From: Paenibacillus sp. 481
GTDB taxonomy: Bacteria > Bacillota > Bacilli > Paenibacillales > Paenibacillaceae
Assembly (NCBI RefSeq): GCF_021223605.1
Contig: NZ_CP075175.1
Location: 1 to 64,000, forward strand
Reading direction: 5' to 3'
Length of the DNA: 64,000 nucleotides
In this document: positions 1 through 10,100 of the stretch, piece by piece
Layout of the letters: every line of letters begins with the position of its first letter
Position numbering within the stretch: position 1 is the stretch's first letter
Made by a program: the position numbers and the translations under genes
The notes under the pieces: generated by a model
Told to the model about the DNA's origin: nothing
The model's database searches: none
The model's input: only the letters and a program-made list of their open reading frames with translations

Positions 1-3000
1 TGCTCAGTCTGCTTTACAAGTTCCTCCAGATCATCCATCGTAACTCCTTTTAACAACACATCGCTAGGTGTTAATTCAGAATGCTCTTTGTTTACACAAT
101 GTTGAATGATGCTCTGTAGGCTTTCTCTAAATAACTCCGCAAATTGTTCGATGCTTTCCTTGTGGTACTCTTTAACGCTATAACTGATGGACATTGCTAA
201 AGCACCTTCTGTAACTCCACCGTTAATATCCAGCACACTGTCCCGCACCGCATGCTCACTCATATCTATACCACTTGAGTACGGAGATATTTGGATTGCA
301 GTGCTTCCCAAGTCCTGCATGTCTTGATCGAACTGACCTAAGTAGTTGAAGCTGATTTCTGGATGCGCGTTAAAGGTCAATTTTTGCGCTGAATCGGTCG
401 CTTCAACAGCCCCGGATAAATAACGCCATATTCCATACCCTATTCCCTTTTGTGGAATTTGGCGCAATTCTTCCTTCACTTGCTTAATCCGTCTTGATAC
501 GTCTTGGCCTGCATTCATCTCCAACGCAAGAGGGAATTGACTCGTAAACCAGCCTACCGTCCGTGTGATGTCGAGATCTGGGATAATAGACTCTCGGCCG
601 TGGCCTTCTAAATTTACCAGCACACGTTCGATCCCTGTCCACTTATGGATAGCCATTCCTAACGCTGTGAGCAACAGGTCATTCACTTCCGTATTGTAGG
701 CGCGGTGTGCTTGCTTTAGCAATTGCTCTGTTTCTTGCTGCGTCCATTGAACAGTGATTTCATCACTCTCACTTAAAAGGGATTGCTCGACCGTAAAATC
801 TTTTTGCAATGGCGTATACGTCGCGGCTTCAATTTGTTCCCAATACGCCTGCTCATGCTCCATTGCTTCACTCTTCGCATATTCGGCCTGCTGTTCAGCC
901 CACAACTGGAAGGAATCCGTTTTTTGTGGAAGTTGAATCTCCTCCCCCTGAACCGCTTGCTCATAGCCTATCCCAACATCTTCGAACAAAATGCGCCAAG
1001 ATACGCCATCGATTACCAAGTGATGGATCGCAATCAATAAATGATCGCCGTCTGCACATCGGAACAGTCCAAGTTTCATTAGCGGGCCTTCACTTACATG
1101 GATACTGCTCTGAATAACCGTTGCCTTCTCTTCAATCGACTCAGCCACGTTCGCTTCACCTGTTAAGTCGATCACTTCCAAGCTGTACAGTTCACCTTCG
1201 TTGATACTGCGATTCCACGCCTCTACCCCACTTGCTGTCTCACGGAACACCATCCGCAGCGCATCGTGATGTTCAGCAATCTTCGTGATAACGCTATGCA
1301 GTACCTTTTCATCAAACCCTTGCGCCCGATACAACATGAATGCTTGGTTATAATGGTGCGCATCAGTCATTTGTTGCTCAAAGAACCAATGCATAATCGG
1401 AGTAAGCCTTACAGCACCTACGATTTCCCCTTGCTCGGCCATACGCCCAATCGGCTGTACGTATTGACTTAAATCCGACAGCACAGGATGTTGGAACAAC
1501 TCTTTCATCTCCAACTTGTATCCTGCTTGAAATAGCCTTGACGCCACTTGGATCGATTTAATGGAATCCCCACCAAGATCAAAGAAGCTGTCGTGAATAC
1601 TAATGGTGGAGGCACCTAGCACGTCCTGCCAAACACTCACTAACGCCTGCTCAACCGCTGTACGTGGCGCGACGTATTCCACTCCAGTTTGGATGCCTCC
1701 CTCTGGGGCTGGCAGCGCTTTGCGATCGAGCTTCCCGTTCGACGTAAGCGGCATTTTGTCTACCTGCATGAAGTACGACGGAACCATATACGTCGGCAAG
1801 GCTTGAGACAATTCACTTCTAAGCTCGCTTACGGTCAACTCGTGCTCGGCCTCAGCTACAAAGTATGCGCACAATTGTTTGTGTCCCGCTTCATCCGCAA
1901 TAACGATGACGGCCGCTTCCTTCACAGACGTGACTTTCGCCAATTGAGCTTCAACTTCGCCTAGTTCAATCCGGTAACCACGGATTTTCACCTGATCGTC
2001 GATCCGTCCAATAAACTCCACGTTTCCATTCGGCAACCAGCGTGCCAAATCGCCAGTCCGATACATCCGCTGTCCAGACACAAACGGATTGTCCACGAAC
2101 TTCTCCTCCGTCAACTCTGGACGATTCACATAGCCTCTCGCTACACCTTTACCTGCAATATACAGCTCGCCGATAACCCCAATTGGCTGCAAATGCTGCT
2201 GCTCGTTCAAAATATACACTTGCGTATTCGGGATCGGTTTCCCTAACGATACCTTTACATCCGCCTCACAGCGGCTGACCAGCGCGTCCACCGTCGTCTC
2301 TGTCGGGCCATAGTGGTTGTACAGCGTGTAGCCTTGCTGCACGATCTTGTCCTTCAATCGGTCTTCCAGGCGTTCGCCTCCGCAAATAACAACTTGCAAG
2401 CTCTCGATCCGCTCGCGATCAACCAATAGCTCTTGCATCAGTATCGGAGAAGTATCGAGCAAGTTAATCGCATGTTTACCTAGATACTGTGCCACAACGT
2501 CTGGTTGTAACAGATTCTCCTTCTTGATGCCATGCAGCGTAGCGCCATGCAACAGTGTGGCGAATATTTGCTCTACACTTGGATCGAACGTGTATTCCGC
2601 CGTTAACAGCACATGGGGATTCAGCGGTTGAATGTACTGCTTGTAATACCAGCTCACAGTATTTATAGCGTTCTTATGCTCGATCACAACGCCTTTCGGC
2701 TGCCCCGTTGTGCCTGACGTATAGAGCACATAAACGGCATGATCCGGGCTTGTAATTGGCGTCAAGTTCGTGCTGTCCATATCGTAAGAAGCTTCATCCT
2801 CAAGCCATATCGGCTTCGCAGCCAACCCGTCAGCATGTCCACCAGCAATCCGCTCCTGTAAATGACGTTGCAGCACGATCACTTGAGCATTCGAGTCATC
2901 CAAAATATAACGGATACGCTCTGCCGGATATGCAGGGTCAATCGGTACATAAGCGCCTCCCGCTTTGAGGATAGCGAAGATGCCGACCAACATATCGAGG

Positions 3001-3236
3001 GATCGCTCCACCATGATACCGACGAGTTGATCAGGCTGAACGCCATTGTTTCTCAGCGTTCGTGCAAGCTGATTCGCCTTGTCATTTAATTCACGGTACG
3101 TCAATTGTTCTGTTCCAAACACCACAGCCACTTGATCCGGTGTACGCTCCACCTGCTCCTCGAACAATTGATGCATCGTTTGCTCCGTTACATCATCTGT
3201 GCTCGTATCATTCGTATCATTGAATGCTTTCAAGAG
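1..3236 (-). repeat. Duplicated A8-T8-E8 module segment (copy in the second NRPS gene)
   Basis: This stretch encodes A8, T8 and E8 and matches 11718-14937 (A5-T5-E5 of the other NRPS gene) along its whole length. By eye the A-domain part (about 1660-3180) differs only at scattered third-position sites, whereas the outer E-domain linker (1-230) and the sequence beyond 3236 diverge clearly. This looks like a module duplication or gene conversion between two genes. Confidence 0.85.
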
Positions 3237-6200
3237 TAGTGAACGCTCTTGCGCCGTGAGCAGCTCCATTGTAGAAAGCTCCGTTTGCGGAGCACTTACG
3301 ATGATGTCGAGTAACTGCGCAAAATGCTGGGCCATTCGTTCAATCGTCTCTTGCCTATACAAGGCAGTTGCGTATTCAATGCTGCACGTAATTCCATCTG
3401 CTTCGTCCGCAACTTCCATCGTCAAATCAAACTTCGCTACCGTATATTCACTTGTATACGGCTTGAAGTGTAAATCTTCAAGGCTTATTTCCGTCTCCTC
3501 TGCATGCTGCCAAGCAAACATCGTATCGAACAGAGGATTGCGGCTTACATCCCTTTTTAACTTCAATTTCTCAACTAGCTCTTCTAACGGATAATCTTGA
3601 CGCTCAAATGCTTGAATGGTCGTCTCTTTGACCTCCAGCAAGTAATCTGAAAATGTCTTATTTGCCTCAGGGTAATAACGTAAGGCCAATGTATTAACAA
3701 ACATCCCGATGAGCGGCTCCAAATCTGCGTGCGCTCTGCCCGCAATAGGAGTTCCTACAATAACGTCTTCCTGCCCCGTATATTTATGCAACAGGACTGT
3801 ATATGCAGCTAACATGACCATATATAAAGTAGAACCTGTTTGTTCGGCAATCTGTTTTAATTTTCCACTTGTCTGAATGCTTATCGCAAAATCATACTGA
3901 GCTCCCTCAAAGCTTTGCAAGGCTGGTCTTGCAAAATCGGTCGGCATCTCGAGTACAGGTAGCTCACCCTTGAACGTATCTAACCAGTGCTTGGCTTGCT
4001 GCTTAATCTGCTCACGATGAATCCCTTCTTGTTGCCATACGGCATAATCTTTGTATTGAATTCGCAGTGGTGACAACTGCTGACCACCGTATAGTCGCAT
4101 AAACTCTTGCACGAGTATTTCCGTCGATACGCCGTCCGAGATAATATGATGCATATCGTGCAACAAGATATGCCGCTGCTGCTCTAGCTCTATTACGCCA
4201 ACCCGCAGCAGCGGAGCTTGTGCCAAATTAAAAGGCCGTACAAAGTTGCTAACCTGCACCTGCGCCGCTTCTTCATGACTTGCTTGCCCGTATTCGATAG
4301 CAAACTCTACATGCCGATCAATGCGCTGTACAGGTTCACCATCGATAAGGTCAAAATAGGTGCGCAGCGTCTCGTGACGATCAATCAACTGTTGAAATGC
4401 TTGTTCGAGACGCAACCGATCGAGTTTTCCTTCTATGATTAGTGCGCCTGGCATATTGTAGTTGATTTGTCCGCCTTCCATATGACTTAATATATACATG
4501 CGCTTCTGTGCAGAGGAAACCGGATAATATTCACGTTCACTTTCAATTTCGCTTAGTGCAGGAATATTGACGTAGCTACCTTCCTCTTTGGAGCTGAGCA
4601 CTAGCGCCATTTGTTCAATTGTCGGATATTCAAACACATCACTCAGTTGGACATTTATTTTCAGTTGTTTATGAATTTTAGCGACCAATGTCGTCGCCCG
4701 TAACGAATGACCACCGATGTCAAAAAAGTTGTGCTTTACGCCGATAGTTGTAACGCCCAGCACTTCTTCCCAGATGTGTACCAACTGTTCTTCTATTTTC
4801 GTCCGAGGCGCCACATATTCGATGCCAGCTTGGGCATTCCCCTCTGGTGCAGGCAGCGCTTTACGGTCAATTTTACCGTTAGAAGTTAAAGGCATCCGCT
4901 CTAACTGCACAAAATGGGATGGAATCATATGTCCCGGTAATTTTTGCGCGAGTGAACTTCGTAATTCAGTCAATACAAGTGGCTCATCTGCTACAAAATA
5001 CGCACACAGCACTTTCTGCCCATGCTCGTCCTCTCTCGCAATGACGACGGTTTCGTTCACAGCAGCCGCTTGTGCAAGCTGCGCCTCTACTTCGCCAAGC
5101 TCTATCCGGAAACCACGGATTTTCACTTGATCGTCAACGCGACCGATAAATTCTACAGATCCGTCCACCAGCCACCTTACCATATCACCTGTGCGATACA
5201 TGCGTGTGCCAGGTATAAACGGGTTGCTAACAAATTTTTCCGCTGTAAGCTCAGGTCGATTTAAATAGCCCCGCCCTACGCCTGCGCCCCCAATATACAG
5301 TTCGCCAACGACGCCAATCGGCTGAATCTGCATCTGTTCATTTAAAATATAAATACTCGTATTATGAATCGGCTTTCCTAAAGACACTGCTTTATCCAAT
5401 TCACATTGTCCCGTAATGGCATCAACCGTTGTTTCGGTAGGACCATACGTATTATAAAGCACATATCCTTCACGTATGAGATTGTCTTTTACTTTCTCCT
5501 CAAGCCTCTCTCCGCCACTGATTACGATTTTTAAATGCTCTACTTTGGGGATATCCGCTAATATTTCTTGAATGAGTAACGGAGTTGAGTCCAACACATT
5601 AATCTGGTGTTTGTTCATGTAGTCTGCAACATATTGCTTGTTTAGGAGGTTGTTTTTCGTGATGCCGTGTATGGTCATGCCATGTACTAATGAACCGAAG
5701 ATTTGTTCCACACTCGGGTCAAATGTATATTCCGTCACTAACAACACTTTCTGGTTCATTGTCGTATAGTACGTATTGTAGTAAAAATGAATCACATTAA
5801 CAGCACTCTTATGTTCAATCATTACACCTTTAGGCTGTCCCGTTGTACCAGAAGTATATAACACGTAGATGAGGTTGTTCGGACCCGTAGTCGGTTCTAG
5901 GTTTGAGCGGTCTGTGCTGTAAAATCGCTCCTCCCCCAGCAGTACGACCTTCCCTGTAAAAAGAGTGGCTGCACGATCCAGTATGTGCTGCTGTGTGAGT
6001 AGCAGCTTTATACCCGAATCTGCAATCAAGTAGCGGATACGATCCTCGGGATACGCTGGGTCGATCGGAACGTAAGCCCCACCAGCTTTTAAAATAGCTA
6101 ACATCCCCACGATCATGTCTATTGACCGTTCTGTCATTAACCCAACGAGATGATCCGGCTGTATCCCTTCGTTTCTTAAAGTGTGCGCCAATTGATTTGC

Positions 6201-7088
6201 CCGTTCATTTAACTCCAGATACGTTAATTGCCTATCCTCGAACACAATGGCGATGTGATTCGGTGTTCGGACGACTTGTTCTTCAAATAACTGATGAACG
6301 GTCTTATCCTGCACAACAGGTACCGCTGTATCGTTAAAAGCTAGCAGTATTTGTGTCTTTTCTTCATCTGATACAAGTTCGAGTTCTTCCACTTTCAGTT
6401 CTGGCTGGAACAGCACGATCGAAAAGACGTGGATGAGATGGTTAATAAGCTGTCCAATATGGGCCTCATCATAACGATTGTCGTTGTACATCACACTCAG
6501 ATTGATCGAATCATGAGCTAAATCAAATCGAAACATGATGTCCCATACCGCTTGTTCTGTAAAATCAAAATCATGAAGCTCTTGTAAGGAAACGACGGTA
6601 TGAATGATCGGAGTGCCCTTTTCATCAGAGTGGATATGAAGTTTGTCAATAAAATGCCAGAAAGGAATACTTTGATGGTCTAACACTTCATTGACAGACA
6701 ATTTCATTTGGTTAAGCAACGATTTGAACGTATGTTGATGCGTGATATTATTTTTCAAGAGCAACAGCTGGTTTGAAAAAGAATCCGTATTATTGTCATC
6801 TCGGATGGTCGGGATACCCAAAATAATAGATTGTTCCCCCGTATATTTATGCATAACCAACTTGATTCCTGATAGCAAAATTAAAAATACACCGATATGA
6901 GATCCGCCCGCAATCGTTAAAATACGTTGTGATATATGCGGTGGCAACGAGCTATGTAAAGATTGGATGTGATTCGAACTATACAACATGCCTTGGGAAA
7001 TCCGATTATAAGGAAGACTCGTAATATGATCTTCCTCGTCGAATTTATTGTCCCAAAACAACTTCTCTTTTTCTAAAAATGATTTCAA
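1..7088 (-). CDS. Non-ribosomal peptide synthetase, second gene of the cluster (3' end outside the window)
   Basis: Continues the peptide started by the upstream NRPS. Visible order, about 2360 residues: C-terminal lobe only of a condensation domain (1-250; no HHxxxDG), A7 (YTSGTTG near 413), T7 (GGHSLRA near 793), C8 (HHIISDG near 981, LCL type), A8 (near 1459), T8 (GGDSIK near 1838), E8 (HHLVIDG near 2024), then the linker into a further C domain cut by the window edge. Reading the binding-pocket code by eye gives DPEDIGTVDK for A7 and DPEDIGHVDK for A8. Their three acidic positions suggest a basic residue such as Lys, Orn or Dab; this is inference. The start is TTG at 7088 with AAAGGAG eight bases upstream; no ATG start exists for the N-terminal sequence. 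A8-T8-E8 is nearly identical to A5-T5-E5 of the other gene. The end of the gene, any thioesterase and total length cannot be seen. Confidence 0.93.
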   Translation of the reverse strand, partial: MKSFLEKEKLFWDNKFDEEDHITSLPYNRISQGMLYSSNHIQSLHSSLPPHISQRILTIAGGSHIGVFLILLSGIKLVMHKYTGEQSIILGIPTIRDDNNTDSFSNQLLLLKNNITHQHTFKSLLNQMKLSVNEVLDHQSIPFWHFIDKLHIHSDEKGTPIIHTVVSLQELHDFDFTEQAVWDIMFRFDLAHDSINLSVMYNDNRYDEAHIGQLINHLIHVFSIVLFQPELKVEELELVSDEEKTQILLAFNDTAVPVVQDKTVHQLFEEQVVRTPNHIAIVFEDRQLTYLELNERANQLAHTLRNEGIQPDHLVGLMTERSIDMIVGMLAILKAGGAYVPIDPAYPEDRIRYLIADSGIKLLLTQQHILDRAATLFTGKVVLLGEERFYSTDRSNLEPTTGPNNLIYVLYTSGTTGQPKGVMIEHKSAVNVIHFYYNTYYTTMNQKVLLVTEYTFDPSVEQIFGSLVHGMTIHGITKNNLLNKQYVADYMNKHQINVLDSTPLLIQEILADIPKVEHLKIVISGGERLEEKVKDNLIREGYVLYNTYGPTETTVDAITGQCELDKAVSLGKPIHNTSIYILNEQMQIQPIGVVGELYIGGAGVGRGYLNRPELTAEKFVSNPFIPGTRMYRTGDMVRWLVDGSVEFIGRVDDQVKIRGFRIELGEVEAQLAQAAAVNETVVIAREDEHGQKVLCAYFVADEPLVLTELRSSLAQKLPGHMIPSHFVQLERMPLTSNGKIDRKALPAPEGNAQAGIEYVAPRTKIEEQLVHIWEEVLGVTTIGVKHNFFDIGGHSLRATTLVAKIHKQLKINVQLSDVFEYPTIEQMALVLSSKEEGSYVNIPALSEIESEREYYPVSSAQKRMYILSHMEGGQINYNMPGALIIEGKLDRLRLEQAFQQLIDRHETLRTYFDLIDGEPVQRIDRHVEFAIEYGQASHEEAAQVQVSNFVRPFNLAQAPLLRVGVIELEQQRHILLHDMHHIISDGVSTEILVQEFMRLYGGQQLSPLRIQYKDYAVWQQEGIHREQIKQQAKHWLDTFKGELPVLEMPTDFARPALQSFEGAQYDFAISIQTSGKLKQIAEQTGSTLYMVMLAAYTVLLHKYTGQEDVIVGTPIAGRAHADLEPLIGMFVNTLALRYYPEANKTFSDYLLEVKETTIQAFERQDYPLEELVEKLKLKRDVSRNPLFDTMFAWQHAEETEISLEDLHFKPYTSEYTVAKFDLTMEVADEADGITCSIEYATALYRQETIERMAQHFAQLLDIIVSAPQTELSTMELLTAQERSLLLKAFNDTNDTSTDDVTEQTMHQLFEEQVERTPDQVAVVFGTEQLTYRELNDKANQLARTLRNNGVQPDQLVGIMVERSLDMLVGIFAILKAGGAYVPIDPAYPAERIRYILDDSNAQVIVLQRHLQERIAGGHADGLAAKPIWLEDEASYDMDSTNLTPITSPDHAVYVLYTSGTTGQPKGVVIEHKNAINTVSWYYKQYIQPLNPHVLLTAEYTFDPSVEQIFATLLHGATLHGIKKENLLQPDVVAQYLGKHAINLLDTSPILMQELLVDRERIESLQVVICGGERLEDRLKDKIVQQGYTLYNHYGPTETTVDALVSRCEADVKVSLGKPIPNTQVYILNEQQHLQPIGVIGELYIAGKGVARGYVNRPELTEEKFVDNPFVSGQRMYRTGDLARWLPNGNVEFIGRIDDQVKIRGYRIELGEVEAQLAKVTSVKEAAVIVIADEAGHKQLCAYFVAEAEHELTVSELRSELSQALPTYMVPSYFMQVDKMPLTSNGKLDRKALPAPEGGIQTGVEYVAPRTAVEQALVSVWQDVLGASTISIHDSFFDLGGDSIKSIQVASRLFQAGYKLEMKELFQHPVLSDLSQYVQPIGRMAEQGEIVGAVRLTPIMHWFFEQQMTDAHHYNQAFMLYRAQGFDEKVLHSVITKIAEHHDALRMVFRETASGVEAWNRSINEGELYSLEVIDLTGEANVAESIEEKATVIQSSIHVSEGPLMKLGLFRCADGDHLLIAIHHLVIDGVSWRILFEDVGIGYEQAVQGEEIQLPQKTDSFQLWAEQQAEYAKSEAMEHEQAYWEQIEAATYTPLQKDFTVEQSLLSESDEITVQWTQQETEQLLKQAHRAYNTEVNDLLLTALGMAIHKWTGIERVLVNLEGHGRESIIPDLDITRTVGWFTSQFPLALEMNAGQDVSRRIKQVKEELRQIPQKGIGYGIWRYLSGAVEATDSAQKLTFNAHPEISFNYLGQFDQDMQDLGSTAIQISPYSSGIDMSEHAVRDSVLDINGGVTEGALAMSISYSVKEYHKESIEQFAELFRESLQSIIQHCVNKEHSELTPSDVLLKGVTMDDLEELVKQTE

Positions 7089-7129
7089 ACAGAATCTCTC
7101 CTTTTTCTACGTATTAAAAGGATACTATC

Positions 7130-7178
7130 TATAAAAAAATTGTGAGTGTGCGCGAATAAAAAGCATTCGCACACACTC
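7130..7178 (-). terminator. Hairpin terminator between the two NRPS genes
   Basis: On the minus strand a 13-bp stem (arms 7166-7178 and 7144-7156, one G-U pair) with a nine-base loop is followed by a run of seven Ts. It lies just after the stop of the 8157-aa gene and 42 bases before the TTG start of the next NRPS gene. It should end most transcripts of the first gene or set a read-through ratio between the two. Confidence 0.8.
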
Positions 7179-7190
7179 GGAAACGATGAA

Positions 7191-10100
7191 TTAGAACGTG
7201 AAGTCTACTGATTCGAGCAGTTGGTTATTTGGTTTGGCATTGTCCTTCAGCAAGAAGTCGCTCAATTTCAAATGAGGACTGCTTACCATTTCTGACAATA
7301 CGGCCACATAATCTTTCGTCAGCTGCTCAATCATGCTTCGATTAAATAGCTTCGTAGAAAATTCAAATGAACCTCGTAACACACCTTCATCCGCATGCAT
7401 GGACAATGACAAGTCAAACATGGAATCAGTTAAGCCTTTTTCATATGGAACCATCGACAGCGAATCAAGTTCAATCTGGATTTGATCCATATTTTCCAAA
7501 GAGAACATCGTATCAAACAATGGATTGCGGCTTGAGTCTCGCTCCACACCCAACTTTTCTACCAGTTCTTCAAACGGATACTCTTGGTTCTCAAAAGCTT
7601 GCAGCGTTCTTATTTTGACTTCCTGCAAATATTCAGCGAACGTTTTGTCCTTTGCCGGATAATTGCGTATTGCCACGGTATTCACGAACATTCCGATAAG
7701 TGGTTCCAGCTCTGCCGACAACCTTCCGGCCACTGGTGTCCCTACAATAATGTCTTCTTGCCCACTATGTTTAGACAATAATAGCGAATAAGCTGCCAAG
7801 AGAACCATATACATCGTACTGCCCGTCGTCGATATCAATTGATTGATCTGTTCCACCAATTCTGCTTCAACAACAAAAGTATGCTCTGCACCCTCAAAAC
7901 TACGTGTCGCAGGTCTTGGATACGCCACAATTAAGTCAAGTACAGGCAATTGTCCGGCGAACTCTCCAAGCCAGAACTCCTCCTGCTTCGTGTACAAAGG
8001 GCTTTGCAAACGTTGCTCTTGCCAGACAGCGTAATCTTTGTATTGAATTCGCAACGGTGGTAACTCTACGTCATTGTAGAGTTGGATAAAATCTTGTGTG
8101 AGAACGTTCATCGAAACGCCATCCGAAATGATATGATGCATATCCAGCAGCAAGAGATGACGATTCGGTTCGAGCTCTATTAATCCAACTCGTAATAACG
8201 GTGCTTGTTGGAGATTGAACGCACGCACAAATTGGGTGATTAGCTCATCTGCATCGTCGGTATTTGCTCGTAAATACTCAATGTTGAACGATACACTGTC
8301 ATAAACGCGTTGGACAATTTCTCCGTCCACCATTTCGAACCCTGTTCGTAACGAATCATGGCGCATAATCAGTTTGCGGAATGCATCTTCCATTCGTTGA
8401 AGAGCGACGACGCCTTCGATCACCAGGAAGTTGGATAGGTTATAGCTGCTTTCTCCGCCTTTAAGGTTACTTAAGATGAACATACGCTTCTGCGCCGATG
8501 TTACCGGATAGTACTCTCGTTCGTTGACAGTTGGAATCGATTCATACGTGCTTTGCTCTGTGTTTGTAATTAATTGAGCCAACTGTTCAATCGTTGGATG
8601 TTCAAATATGTTTTGCAGCGACACCGTTTTGTTCATTTCTTTATGAATTTTGGCGACTAAGGTCATTGCCCGTAAAGAGTGCCCCCCAATTTCGAAGAAA
8701 TGATCCTTCACTCCGATGTTGGCTACACCAAGAATTTCTTGCCAAATTTGCACCAATTGAGCTTCTGTTTCCGTTCTTGGCGCTAAGTAGCTTGTTCCTG
8801 TCTGCATATTTTCCTCTGGAGCAGGCAACGCTTTGCGGTCAATTTTTCCATTAGGCGTCAACGGCATCCGATCCAACTGTACAAAGTAAGTAGGAATCAT
8901 ATAACTTGGCAATACACGATTCAGCTCGCTGCGAATATCGCTCGTCTTCGTTTCAACGCCAGCTACATAGTATGCACACAAAGCCTTTTGTCCGTTCTCC
9001 CCGTCAATTGCAACAACGATCGTTTCCTTGACAGATTCTATGTTCAGTAGCTGTGTTTCTACTTCGCCGATTTCAATTCGATATCCACGAATCTTAACCT
9101 GATGGTCGATACGGCCTAAATACTCTATCGTGCCATCTGGCAGCCATCTCGCCAAATCGCCTGTGCGATACCATCTGTGCTCTGGTCGGAATGGATCCGT
9201 TCCAAACTTTTCTATCGTCAAATCGTCTCTTCCCATGTATCCTTTACCAACGTTATCTCCTGAAATGAATAGCTCACCAGGCACCCCGATAGGCTGTAAC
9301 AACCCCGTATCCGATAAAATGTACATGGCTGTATTCGAAATTGGCTTACCAATTGTAGGTACACCAGCCTCTGCTGTTTCAGGTGTAATCGTCAACGTTG
9401 TAACAACATGTGTTTCCGACGGACCGTAATGATTGTGCAGATGCACTTGGTTACGACGAAGGAAGCTTGCAAGCGCTTCTGGCACAACCAGTTGTTCTCC
9501 TGCTGTTACGATGTGCTTGACGCAGCTGGGGAACCGCTCCGCAAGTCCTTCTTCCAAAAATAAAAACTTCGTCAGTGCTGTAGGCAACAATACGACATCA
9601 ATACTCCACCGCTCAATGAATGACAACAAGTAATCAACATCTTTTTTCGCATCTTCTTCAATGATGAACAAGCGCCCACCTGCTGCCAGCGTAGAGAACA
9701 ACTCCAAATAGCACATATCAAAGCTGCTCGTGAAATATTGAAGTACGCGTTTGTCATAAGTGAGATTCGTAAAGTTGTATTGATACTCCAGTAAGTTCAC
9801 CATATTACGATGCTCGAGAATTACACCTTTAGGAAGACCTGTCGTACCCGATGTATAGATGATATACAACGGATCAGTTGCTGCTACGCTTACCGTACTT
9901 GAATCCGCATACTCGCCTCGATCATCGGTGTAAGCTATCTCCTGTCGCTCTTGTAAATCTAGCAGCTCCACATCAGGGAATTGTGCCTGAATACGTTCCA
10001 CTTGAACGGCTTCTGTCAGTAACAAACGAATTCCGCTGTTCTCCATCATGTACTTGATTCGGTCAAACGGATATTGCGGATCTATCGGAACAAAGCAGCC

